This document shows, piece after piece, positions 24,143-38,800 of a stretch of 64,000 nucleotides of DNA. The notes beneath the pieces are model-generated. The model was not told where the DNA came from, did not search any database, and saw nothing but the letters and a program-made list of their open reading frames with translations. Position numbers and translations under genes: made by a program. The DNA is taken from positions 20,283,001 to 20,347,000 of the forward strand of contig NC_073361.2 in NCBI RefSeq assembly GCF_027580225.2, given 5' to 3'. Each line of letters starts with the position of its first letter. The first letter of the stretch is position 1. The DNA is from Misgurnus anguillicaudatus. Its lineage: Eukaryota > Chordata > Actinopteri > Cypriniformes > Cobitidae.

Positions 24143-24720
24143 CAGAACTGGCAATCATTTGATCCTGGGTGGAGTTTAAATGAATTTGAGACCTTTTATT
24201 AAAGGTACAGTGTGTAAATTTTAGTGGCATCTAGTGGTGAGTTTGCGAATGGCAAACTGCTCAGTCCACTGCTCACCCCTCACTTTTGAAACACATAGAG
24301 AAGCTACTGTAGCCGCCACCGGACAATCACTTCATTGTCGGACACAACTTTGTCCCAAAATTTGTCCATTAAAGGCTTGGCGGCACAAAATGGCGACTTC
24401 CATGTAGGGGGACCCTCTGTGTATGTAGATAAAAACGTTTAATAAACACACAACAGTTCATTATGAAAGGTCTTTATAAACCCCTGATAATATAGTTTTA
24501 TATATTATTTTGCATTTCTGTCAAGAGATCCTTCTAAAAATTACATACTGCACCTTTAAAGAACTGTAGGTAAATCACAATGACAAAAACATTCTAAAAA
24601 ACTTGAAGGGAAGGCTCCTTTAGAAATGTATTTAAAAGGACGCTTTCACAAGCTCACCTTTAGACTATGGTCATTGCCCACTTCTTCAACATTTTACTCA
24701 GACTGCATTAAGTTTTGTAT
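24143..24720 (-). pseudogene. Broken duplicate of the mix23 3' end
   Basis: Two blocks resemble the last two exons and 3' flank of mix23 at 27765-28013: 24143-24205 (last exon; 'CAATCATTTGATCCTGGGTG' is shared) and about 24560-24725 (fourth exon with 'AAGCTCACCTTTAGACTA' at its donor). The last-exon copy has a one-base insertion that shifts the frame and has lost key residues. A MITE at 24200-24560 separates the two blocks. It is non-functional and marks the duplication that produced stefins 3 and 4. Confidence 0.75.
24200..24560. mobile_element. MITE with 'TTAAAGGTRCAGTRTGTAA' termini
   Basis: The left end 'TTAAAGGTACAGTGTGTAAA' pairs with the right end 'TTACATACTGCACCTTTAA'. Both ends read TTAA, suggesting TTAA-type insertion. 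The paralogous site near 27820 in mix23 lacks it, confirming that it is an insertion. Confidence 0.8.
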
Positions 24721-24741
24721 GGTAAGAACAATAGATATTAA

Positions 24742-25100
24742 TAGTTCACCCAAAAATGAAGATTCTGTCATCATTTTCTCATGTTGTTTTAAACCTGTAT
24801 GAATTTCTTTTTTTCTGATGAACACAAAAGAAGATATTTTGATAAATGATGGTAAGCACACAGCTGATTGTAACCATTGACCACCATAGTTGGAAAAACA
24901 AGTACAATGGAATTCAATGGGTACTGTCAACTGTGTGCTTACCATCATTTATCAAAATATCTTCATAATTTATCACAATACATACATAGTATTTGTTTTC
25001 CTATTATGGAAGTCAATGGTTACAGCAGCTGTTTGCTTACCAACATTTGTCAAAATGTATTTTAGTGTTCATCAAAATAAAAAAACTCATACCGGTTTGC
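24742..25100. mobile_element. Palindromic 'AGTTCACCCAAAAATGA' MITE
   Basis: It begins 'ATAGTTCACCCAAAAATGAA' and folds on itself: 'ATTTTGATAAATGATGGTAA' near 24836 is mirrored by 'TTACCATCATTTATCAAAAT' near 24940. Members of the same family are at 26281-26587 and 39241-39537, with fragments at 14805-14940 and 53160-53240. Confidence 0.8.
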
Positions 25101-25365
25101 CATGAAGGACAAAATTAGCTGACTTAAATCATTTTTGTACCAGGCTGTAAACATATTTATTTCTGCTGTAAAGTTGCCATTTTAACATGGGGTTTATGGG
25201 AATTGACCCCCTTTTGGAGCCAGTCTAGCAGCCAGTCAATGAGTTGCAGATTAAGTTACTTACGGGATGGCTTAACGATAGATTTCGGGAAGGTTGCCCT
25301 TTGTTTTTTCTGGGAGATAGCCAGATCATTCCAAAAGATGCAAGCTATGGGAAAGTTATGTCAAG

Positions 25366-25620
25366 CGAGGATCAAACCACTTAGTGGGGGTAGGTTGATA
25401 GCAATACGAACCTGGATAAATTACTAAACAGATAATCTATATTTGTGTATACTGGGGGCAGTGATAAACGTGGATCATATTTAGACAGAAATGGTTTACC
25501 TTTAAGGACAGTTATAAAGAAACAACCGTGCTCTTTGAGTGCAGTACACCCCTCTTTTGGGTTTGTCCCATACAAGTGGTCTTTTCCCGTGTTACGTCAG
25601 AACCAGGATAAAGTAGAAAA
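25366..25620 (+). promoter_or_regulatory. Conserved upstream block of stefin 4
   Basis: 'GAGGATCAAACCACTTAGTG' at 25367, then 'TTTGTCCCATACAAGTGGTC' and 'TTACGTCAGAACCAGGATAA' near 25560-25610. This is the same ordered module as in the other three copies. Confidence 0.5.
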
Positions 25621-25680
25621 AGTGGAACGAGACTTTTCAGTACAGATATTACTTTAATAAGTTACAACCTTGCGTTTAAA

Positions 25681-26172
25681 ATGCATCGTTGCGGCGGAAC
25701 TGGGGAGACACGAGATGCCGATGAAGAAGTGCAAAAAATATGCGATGAGGTTTGTAGTATGCAAATTGCCAAAAAAGTTAATAAAACTTTGTCGTAAACC
25801 AACCCTCCCTTTATGTCCTTAGATAAAGTCACATGTCGAGGATAAAGCTGGACGGACTTTTGACGTTTTCATCGCCAAATCGTATAAAACACAAGTTGTT
25901 GCTGGAAGGAATTTCTTCATCAAGGTAATCATTTTTGCCCTGAATACAGTGTTTTGTAAAATCAAGACTTGAGTCAGACTACAAAGAACTGCAGTCTATT
26001 TTAAATACATTGTTTTCATTTGCTGTTTTAGGTGCATGTAGGTGGAGACGACTTTATACATCTACGTGTTTATCGAACTCTGCCCTGTTATGGAGAAAAA
26101 CTAGAGCTAAACGGCCTGTTGACATCCAAGGCTCATCATGATCCTATTGAATATTTCGAGCAGAACGTCTAG
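25681..26172 (+). CDS. Stefin-type cystatin, copy 4
   Basis: Exons are 25681-25749, 25823-25924 and 26032-26172 (312 nt, 103 aa). N-terminal '[20 protein letters not shown]', hairpin QVVAG, '[20 protein letters not shown]', C-terminal 'EYFEQNV'. All family marks are kept: the Gly-Gly trunk, QxVxG and the LP turn. It differs from copy 3 at only a few positions, plus the retained N-terminal Cys. The 3' flank carries a MITE (26281-26587) that copies 1 and 3 lack. Cytosolic cysteine-protease inhibitor by family. Confidence 0.9.
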
Positions 26173-26280
26173 AAGACACCCAGGCATAATATTTCCCACA
26201 AGGGATCCAACATCCATCATCATTTTGACAGCGTGTGTAACCATGAGTAATGAAGATTTTGTTTTTATCTAATGCTGCCT

Positions 26281-26587
26281 TAAAGAGATCGTTCACCGAA
26301 AAATGATAACTCTGTCATCATTTTCTCATTATAATGTTGTAACAAACTTGTATTTAAACAAGAAGGAGGATATTTTGTGGAATGTTCGTAGCCAAACCGA
26401 TTTTGAGCCCCATTCACTTCCATTGTAGGAAAAATAATACTGTGGACGTGAATGGGGTTCATGAATGGTTGGTTTGCGGGCATTCCTAAAAATATCTTCC
26501 TTTGTGGAAATTATACAGGTTTGTAACAACATGAGGGTGAGTAAATGTTTGCAGAATTGTCATTTTTGGGTGAACTATACCTTTAAC
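26281..26587. mobile_element. Palindromic MITE in the stefin 4 3' flank
   Basis: The inner palindrome, 'CCCCATTCACTTCCATTGTA' against 'CGTGAATGGGG', and the outer ends 'GTTCACCGAAAAATGA' and 'TCATTTTTGGGTGAAC' identify the family of 24742-25100. Comparison with the 3' flank of stefin 3 (about 22055) shows the uninterrupted site 'GCCTTCACGTGCTATC'. Confidence 0.85.
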
Positions 26588-27777
26588 ATGCTATCGGTAA
26601 TTTAATATTTCGCACTTCTAAAGGCGGGATTACAAGCTTGTTGTCTTTAAGTGCTCTTTTTGGAAAAAAATGAAGGACACCAGGTTTATTCTTGCGTGTC
26701 TTAAGAAAATGCTATTTAAACACTATGGGGCGGTGTCCTGGACAGGGTTTAGATTAATCTAGGCATTAGTGATACCATGACATTAGTTTTTACAAACATT
26801 GCTTACAAAAAACAATACTGCTATGCATCTTAAGACAAAACGTTAACAACAGAGCAATGAAGCTGTTATAATAAAGCAAACCTGCCAAAGCAGAAATCCC
26901 TGAGAATTGAGGTCCACTCATCTCAGGACTTTGAGTATCAAATAACTTTCCAGAGGTAAACACAACTTTTACCTAGGAAACTCGTATTTACAATAATTCT
27001 GATAGCATGAAAAGGCAGCATAAATGTCTAGTTTACATCATTAACAATTTGAATTGAAGATGTTTATACATTAACAAAGTATTGCTATGATGTGATGGGC
27101 TTAAGAATAAAAGCGCATGCATAAATGTTTACTTGTGACACCTTTCATGAAAATGCAGTGAAATAAAATGTATCCAAATATTAACTCTATTATGATGTGA
27201 CCAATTGGTTTGGTCTGAGCATTGGTTTTTACCCTGTGTGCAAATGTTTACTAATTTTAACATCAGTATTTACAGTATTACCTAAAATGCATGGATAAAA
27301 CTGTTCAAATGAACGTGTCGTATTAACTGTGTGAACAATTACACATACATGTCACCATCTTATTTGCACATACTCAAACTATTTTATCCAAAATGACTTA
27401 CAGATCATTTAAACTATATATGTTTATCACTATATCAGCTCCCTGGGAATCACTGTGTTGTTATTACCACAATGTTCTACCAATTGAGCTACAGGAATAG
27501 ACTGTTTCAAAGAAAACAACTTTTAGTGATTGGAAAACAATTCATTGTTTATAAAATCAGTTTTGTACAATATTTATATGAAAAGTAATACATGACTTGG
27601 ATAAACGTAGTGTTCCTTCACTGTTGGAACATAAAGCCACCTAACACACTGGAGGGGAGAGGGGTTTATGGGACGAGCAGCAGAGACTCCCAGGGGTCAA
27701 TGTTCCAGCTCAACACAAGATGTTGTCCACAAAACAAGTGTTTGTGAACTACAGATTTTTCTTGACAGAACTGACAA
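26588..27777. other. Intergenic, stefin 4 to mix23
   Basis: The region from about 27060 to 27330 resembles 23880-24110 ('AAGTATTGCTATGATGTGAT' and neighbours), so it belongs to the duplicated unit. Around 27390-27500 is a degraded tRNA-SINE-like stretch. No gene is seen. Confidence 0.5.
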
Positions 27778-30036
<2,259 letters not shown>

Positions 30037-30575
30037 AGTGGACAAAAAGGGTCCTGCGTGTTGAGGGTGCCCGAACACTGCCTGAATTATACTTTATACA
30101 ATGGAGATGTTTTAACATTTACTGATTACTATTACTGATATTTATTCAGTTTTTTTCTCGTTGTAATATTGCCGTTGAGCAATTAAAAAGAATGTACTTT
30201 CCTCACGATAAAAAATAATCAAGGTTAAAATTGAAAGTGTAGGTTTCTAGTGCATTATGCAATATACTGCACTATACAGCAATGCAAATATCATTTAGTC
30301 TATTATCGAATTCAACTTAAGCACCAACGGCCATTTCTTCTTGTGCATGTAAATGAACAGGCCCTGTTATGAAATATTTTGACAGTTCAGGGTCCTTTAA
30401 GGTTACAGGCAGTAGCTTCTGTGCGTATGTACTCTTGCGGCTGCACGCAGCACGAACTGACTTCCAGATAACCCAGAGGAGATATACTATTTGATGTTGT
30501 CATTTTGGCACGTTTTCATGGCTTAAAGAACAGCTGTCTTTCTCTTCCGTCGTATTTTTCTCTTCAGAAGACACG
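30037..30575. promoter_or_regulatory. Bidirectional promoter region mix23 / fam162a
   Basis: 539 bp separate the two divergent start codons. The sequence next to mix23 is GC-rich around its ATG (GGCGCCGCCAT). No TATA box is placed convincingly. The same head-to-head pair exists in human, so shared regulation of two mitochondrial genes is plausible but is an inference. Confidence 0.5.
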
Positions 30576-32657
<2,082 letters not shown>

Positions 32658-35600
32658 GATCCACCAGAGCCCTGGCTCACTCAACAGCCAGCTATGCCAT
32701 ACAACATTGAGTCCTTGGTGAACTAATAGTAATGATACTTCACAAAGCAAACTAAAGTAGTGTCAAAGTTACTGGTAAATAACAAGGTGTGAGTTTTTCT
32801 TATGTGCAATTTTCTATATACTTAGAATAAAATAAAAATGTGTTGCAGGACTCACTTGTATTTTTCCTTTAGTTAGAAATATGTTTAACAAATTTATTTT
32901 CTATTGCTACTATTTAGTAATAACCCTTAAACTATATGAAATATATAAAAGAGACGGACATATAAGAAATTTGTTGTGTAGGCCTAGTTAAAGGCACAAT
33001 ATGTAAGATTTTTGCATTAAAATATACAAAACTACTAGCATGGTGTTCATCCTGGTTATAGGCTCGCCGGTCAATGGTGTCAAGTTAACCATAACCATTA
33101 ACTATAGATGTGTTCGACTTTATGCACTGTGCAGATCAGCTTATGACATCACAGTTTTACAGGAACGATCCAAAAACAGGACTACAGAGATGCTCTCGTG
33201 ATACGTGTCATACATTGATAAACCTGCGCAGGGCCACATGCGAAAGTAGTATTGTAGTGTCTAGCACGCCATAATGTAAGCCACCTTTATTTAAACCTTT
33301 GATGCGTGTTTTGAGTCCCGTCAGACTGATTTCCAGTCAGCAGTGGAGGTAAAGACAGGGTTCCCACACCTTAGTTAACTTCAAATTCAAGGACCTTTCA
33401 AGGACTTTCCAGGTCCAATACCCTCAAATTCAAGGACTAAATGTGGGGACACATTTCAAGTGAGAACAAGGTTACATCGTTTTACCTTTTTAGATATATT
33501 GTTACAGTTCCCTTTCGAGGGAACTCTCGCTGCGTCACTGCGGTGACAGTTTGGGGACCCCTCCAGGGGTAAGTGTGTCTGAATGTGTATATCAAATTCA
33601 ACCAATGGTGAGGCTTAGCGACAAAGACAGGGTGCAGGATGCAGGAAGTATGGCAAGGGAGATGCAGCGTCTCGTTCCTTTCTCAGGGAACAACAGTTAC
33701 ATACGTAACCCGAGACGTTTTTATGTGTCAAACACAACTATGCAAAAAAGCATTTTGGTATAAATCAACATTCGCATACAGAAGATATAAGCATTTAAAG
33801 TGAACAGTTTAGCACGTGTGCTTAAAAAGTCTAGAATTTTTATGATATTATCCTACACTACACAGGGAATAATATGGATTTTTTTCCAGAAAACTTAAGT
33901 CCATAAAATAGATTCATGCACTTTCAATGACCTGTATCTATGCATATTTTAAAAAACTTCCCAGGGCCTTGAATTTCCCCCTAGATTCACAAACTTTTAA
34001 GGACCCGTGGGCACCCTGTAAAGACTACAACTCCCATAATTCCATGCTTCTTCACAGCATCATCAAGCTGCGATTTTGGTTTTGTATGACGTCCTCTAGC
34101 GAACAAAAGTAGGTAGATAATAAATGTGTTCACAATTATACCTTTATGTCAATAAGGTACATTAAGTGTACTAAAGAATAAAAGTGTGATGACCCTTTGT
34201 GAATTGAATAAGTCAAGGAGTTAGTGAAATACCAACCAATCATAAAATACTCGAGCACTGGTCTTCATGAAACAGCGTTTATGCAAATGGCGTAACAGAG
34301 AACAGTTACACAATCTCAATACGACAGTAGTATTGAACACAAAGAGTTGGTCATCCCTTGGGAAGAATCTGACATTGAAATAAGAAAACTTCTAAAGTAA
34401 ACAATCATATATTTTGCACTAAAACCTAACAATTTTGAGTTTAAACTTGCTGATATATTTTTGTCTTTAAAGTCGATGTGTTTGTTTTGCTCGTCATTTT
34501 CCACCTCAATTTTTAAATGTGGATTATGGCACCTTCGGTTGAAAATATTTGAACCCTCAGAAAAATACATTAACATACAAACATAATAAAACAAAACTAT
34601 TTTCAAATAAACATCCCTCTGCTCTGTATTTTGTCCTCTTATGTTATTCAGAAAATATGGTGTCTCTTATATGTGTGTGTGTTTGCATTCAGCATGATTA
34701 GACATTAATAATAAAAGTTTGTCTCACACACATCAGGAAGCTACGCCTTTGATTTTGAAAAGCTTGTTAAAATGTACTTATTATCAATGGTGGAAGCTTT
34801 GAAGGGGTGGAGTTTTCACAGCAGAATGAGGCAATGACATCGCACTCTTAAATACTTAGTGTTTTAGGTAAATTCATCCTGTAATGCACCACAATTTTCA
34901 CCTCAATATCCTGAGAAACGATTCGGGCCTAAAATTGACTTCTAAATTTCCAAAAGGGTGTCTGTATTAAACGTAAAGTGCCGATGAAGATGATGCTCGA
35001 GTGAAGTATCAAATGGGTAATGCACAGTCTATAGGACCAAAAAGTTAGTCTTCCTGTTATTTTTTCCTCTGTCCAGCAGTCTCGGTAAGTGGTAAGACTC
35101 CAACTCCCAGAATTCCAAAGGTGCAAATGAGTAACCCTAAAAGAAGAGGCGGAGCCTATAAAGTTCAGTCATTGTCGGAATGCATGTTAAATGTCCAAAG
35201 CAAGAGACTTTCTGAGTCAGAAAAGCCTGGAACCCTCAAGTTCTGGCCGTCTTTGAGCTGTCCTAGTAGACGTCCTTTCGGGTTCTTCGGCGCAGATTAG
35301 CTTTGACTTTCAGGGGGGAATTTGGAGACATGCAACACAGTCACACGGTCAGTCCAGTGTTTACCAACATAAAAAGCAGTTGCTTTGCCAAAGTCAGTAT
35401 TGCAGTCACGTCACACAAGCTGTGCTTTTCCAGCTTCTTTCTCATCAACTCATCACTAGATGCAGTTTTCCTGAATACATGGTACAGGCTCCTGTAACTT
35501 ATTTACCTTAAATGGGCTGAGTGGATGTGTATGGGATATGCAAGAATTGAGGGTTAAATAAACATTTAATGCAGGAGTGAAGGATGTATCGGTGTGGGAT

Positions 35601-35870
35601 ATTGAGGTCATATCTAAAGGTCAACTGGTCATCAGGATTCCTGCATCTGGGCATGATGTCACCATTGTTCTGTAGCTCATCCTTCGGGACTGGGCCATTA
35701 ACACCAAGGAAACAGGACAAGAGGGGGAAATGGGTTGACCGGCAACACAAGCTCTTGTATAATCACACTTGAATTAAAACGTTCATTCTTTGAATCCTTT
35801 GCTCTGTTGGGCCGGGGACATCTCGCACCCTTCAGGGTGGATTACTTGGAGAAGAAGGGGAAGGAAGGTG
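32658..35870. other. Convergent intergenic region, fam162a to kpna1
   Basis: It holds the fam162a 3' UTR, a single MITE end near 32990 (AAAGGCACAATATGTAA), the repeat at 33357-34017, and (34.9-35.8 kb) sequence likely to be the kpna1 3' UTR. I saw no WDR5B-like beta-propeller frame, which human has at this place. Confidence 0.5.
33357..34017. mobile_element. hAT-type repeat 'AGGGTTCCCACACC', copy 1
   Basis: The ends AGGGTTCCCACACC and GTGGGCACCCT are inverted repeats, with extended arms: 'AAGGACCTTTCAAGGACTTT' on the left and 'ACAAACTTTTAAGGACCC' on the right. The flanks carry GTAAAGAC on both sides (33349-33356 and 34018-34025), an 8-bp target duplication. The middle contains another repeat, 'CAGTTCCCTTTCGAGGGAAC', closing with 'GGGAACAACAGTTACATACG'. 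Confidence 0.88.
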
Positions 35871-38800
35871 TTAAAGTTGGAAACCATCCATAGGAGCATC
35901 ACACTGCTGGAAAAGGAACTGTTGCTGCTGGAGATCCACGGCAGGTGCCAGGGCTGGATCTTCATCTTCTGTGTTGAAGTAGCGCTCGATCAGGTCAAAA
36001 GCCTTCTGGTAGATTTCTTGGTTTTCATGGCCTTGCAGAAACTCAAGTTTGTCCAACCCTGATAGTAGGCAAAAGAAAATGTACGTTTGATTATAAACAT
36101 CAATGCATCCAATCAAGACTCAATTATAGGATTAAAGGTTAAAGAGAGTAAACACCTCTTTCTTAATAAGTGCTAACATACCATATGCTTCCTCAATGAG
36201 GGCGCAGTAGGGGTTGATGCCTCCACCTCGTTTTGCCTCCAGCTCACCCAATCGTAAGATGTTCTCCAAACCATTTAGGGCCACCTGTACGATCTTTGAA
36301 TCCATCAGTGTCAGGAGGTCACAAAGGGGTTTGATGCAACCAAGCTCAACAAGATGCCTGAAAGAACAAGCAAAGGATTGAAATGTAAAGGCCACTTTGG
36401 CTTCAAGCATTTGACTTTCCTGTTCCAGTTGTTTGTGATATGGAAAAATATTTCATAGAGATTCAGGGTTCCCATGCCTTAGTTACCTTCAAATTCAAGG
36501 ACCTTTCAAGGACTTTCAAGGTCCAATACCCTCAAATTCAAGGACTCAATGTGGGGACACATTTCAAGTGAGAGCAAGGTTACATCGTGTTGCCTTTTAA
36601 GATACATTGTTACAGTTCCCTTTCGAGGGAACTCGCGCTGCCTCACTGCGGTGACATTTTGAGGACGCCTCCAAGGGTAAGTCCATCTGAATATGTATAT
36701 CAAATTCAACCAATGGTGAGGCTTAACAACAAAGACAGGGTGACGCGGGAGCCAGGAAGTATATCGCTATCTGAAATATTACCAAAGACAGCCTTACTGG
36801 GATGCAGGAAGTATGGCAAGGGAGACTCAGTGTCTCATTGCCTTCTCAGGGAACAACAGTTACATACGTAACCAGAGATGTTTTCATGTGTCAAACACAA
36901 CTATGCAAAAAAGCATTTTGGTATGAATCAACATTCACATACGAAAGATGTACGAATTTAAAGCACGTGTGCTTAAAAAGTCTAGAATTTTAATGATATT
37001 ATCCTACACTACACACGGAATAATACACATTTTTTTCCAGAAAACTTCTTGCATTAAATAGATTCAAGCACTTTCAATGACCTCTATCTATGTATGTATA
37101 TTTTCAAAAACTTCCCAGTGCCTTGAATTTTTTCCCCAGATTCACCAACTTTCAAGAATTACTAGGATCTGTGGAAACCCTGGAGATTACACTCACAAAC
37201 AGCAGTTTTCTGCCAATTACATATTTTACAAGAGCATAACTTATTATATAGAATTTTCAATTGTTCCATGATTTTCCTATTCCGTAAAATTCCTATTTCA
37301 AAATTCCCTCAAATTTCCATAATCGTGGGAAAGCATTCTAACAGGCCAACAATATGGACCAAATCACTGTAAGACAGCTGAACAGTATTTCATCATTGAG
37401 CAATGAACTGTCTGAAATAATGTGGTTAATTTTTACACATTTTATTATTTCCTGTTGATCAGGAAGTTAGGACATTTAAAGGCGTGTCTTTTTTATATTG
37501 CCAATATATTGCTGGTAACGTGTTCATGGTAGTGACAAATCTCAAGAAAGCATTCATTTAATGTGTAACCCATCAAGGTTATTAGGGGTGCGACGAGATC
37601 TCGCGAGATTAAATATGTATCGCGAGATTAAGTGTGTCTCGCGAGATTTCTTGTGTAGGTGAAATTCTGGCCGTTTCTCAAATAAAAGACTGCATCCTTC
37701 GGAGGTCGCATTTTTAAACTGCATTTACTTTATAAAGACTGTCTTATTAGAGACTACTAACAATGATGAAGTTTACTAATAATTTAGTTAATCGCAAATT
37801 GTTGTAATATGCTCACGACTTGCGAATGTAATGCTCAGTTAATGATCTGAAATAAACCTTAATGACGTATGCAGCCTGCATATGCGACCTCCGGAGGATG
37901 CAGCTTTCTGTTTGACCCTTTTAGGGGCCAGTTACACCAAAAGCGTTTATGGCAGTTGCAGGCGCCTTTTTTTAAATGATATTCTATGGGCATGGAGCGT
38001 TTGCGCGCTGAGCGCCATGCGGTTTTTGCCGGCGGCCGCAGCACGCGCCTTTGAAGGAACGCTGAGAGCGGAGAAGCGCCCGAAGTCATTCGCGTCTTTC
38101 CATTGTCCACTCGAATGAGGGGAGATGCGGGCCTTACGTTGTGGTGAGGGAAGTTTACAGTTGCTTTGAAGAACCGGACTCCACTCGCTCACTCTCTCCT
38201 GCGTGTTTGTGCACCTCTCACCCCCAAACAAGGTCAGAGCAAGCGTCCTCTTTTTAAAGTTTCTGCTAATATGACAGTTAACAGCAAAGAGCGCACGCTT
38301 CAATATTTGATTGACAAGACAGCTGACTAGGTGGTTGCCTAGCAATATTAAAAGCCGCGTCGACTCGCACTGCTCTTTTTTTTAAAAAGGCAGTGCGTCG
38401 CGCCTTGCGTTTCCAAGCGTTTAAAGCGTGGTTGGTGTAATTAGCCTCTTACAGTGCATGCATTAGCGTTATATTCTGTCTTTTACTGCATTCGCTTTTT
38501 TGTTTGGGTTTCCAATAATGTTCGTTTGGGAGCTCGTATGAAGTCTGAGACGTATTGTGTTTGTCTGGTGATCAGTGTCAGATGTAAAGTCTCAGCAGAT
38601 TAAACCATCACAGAGTTTACATGATTTAATGTCTGCATGTTCATTTCTATTATAAAGAAATGGACGTATATTAAATATTCAAATGGATTTAAACTGTTTG
38701 GCTAAAAAATAAGCGTTTCTCTCCGTCTAAAGTGAAAGTAAAGATAGCGTCCGCGAGACGAGTCAACTATCTCCCACTGCAGGCATTTGTTATAATATAT

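Noticed and set aside
37859..38345. Open frames of 80-130 codons in the GC-rich part of kpna1 intron 11
   Set aside because: They lie within nested inverted-repeat elements and are open on both strands, with low complexity.
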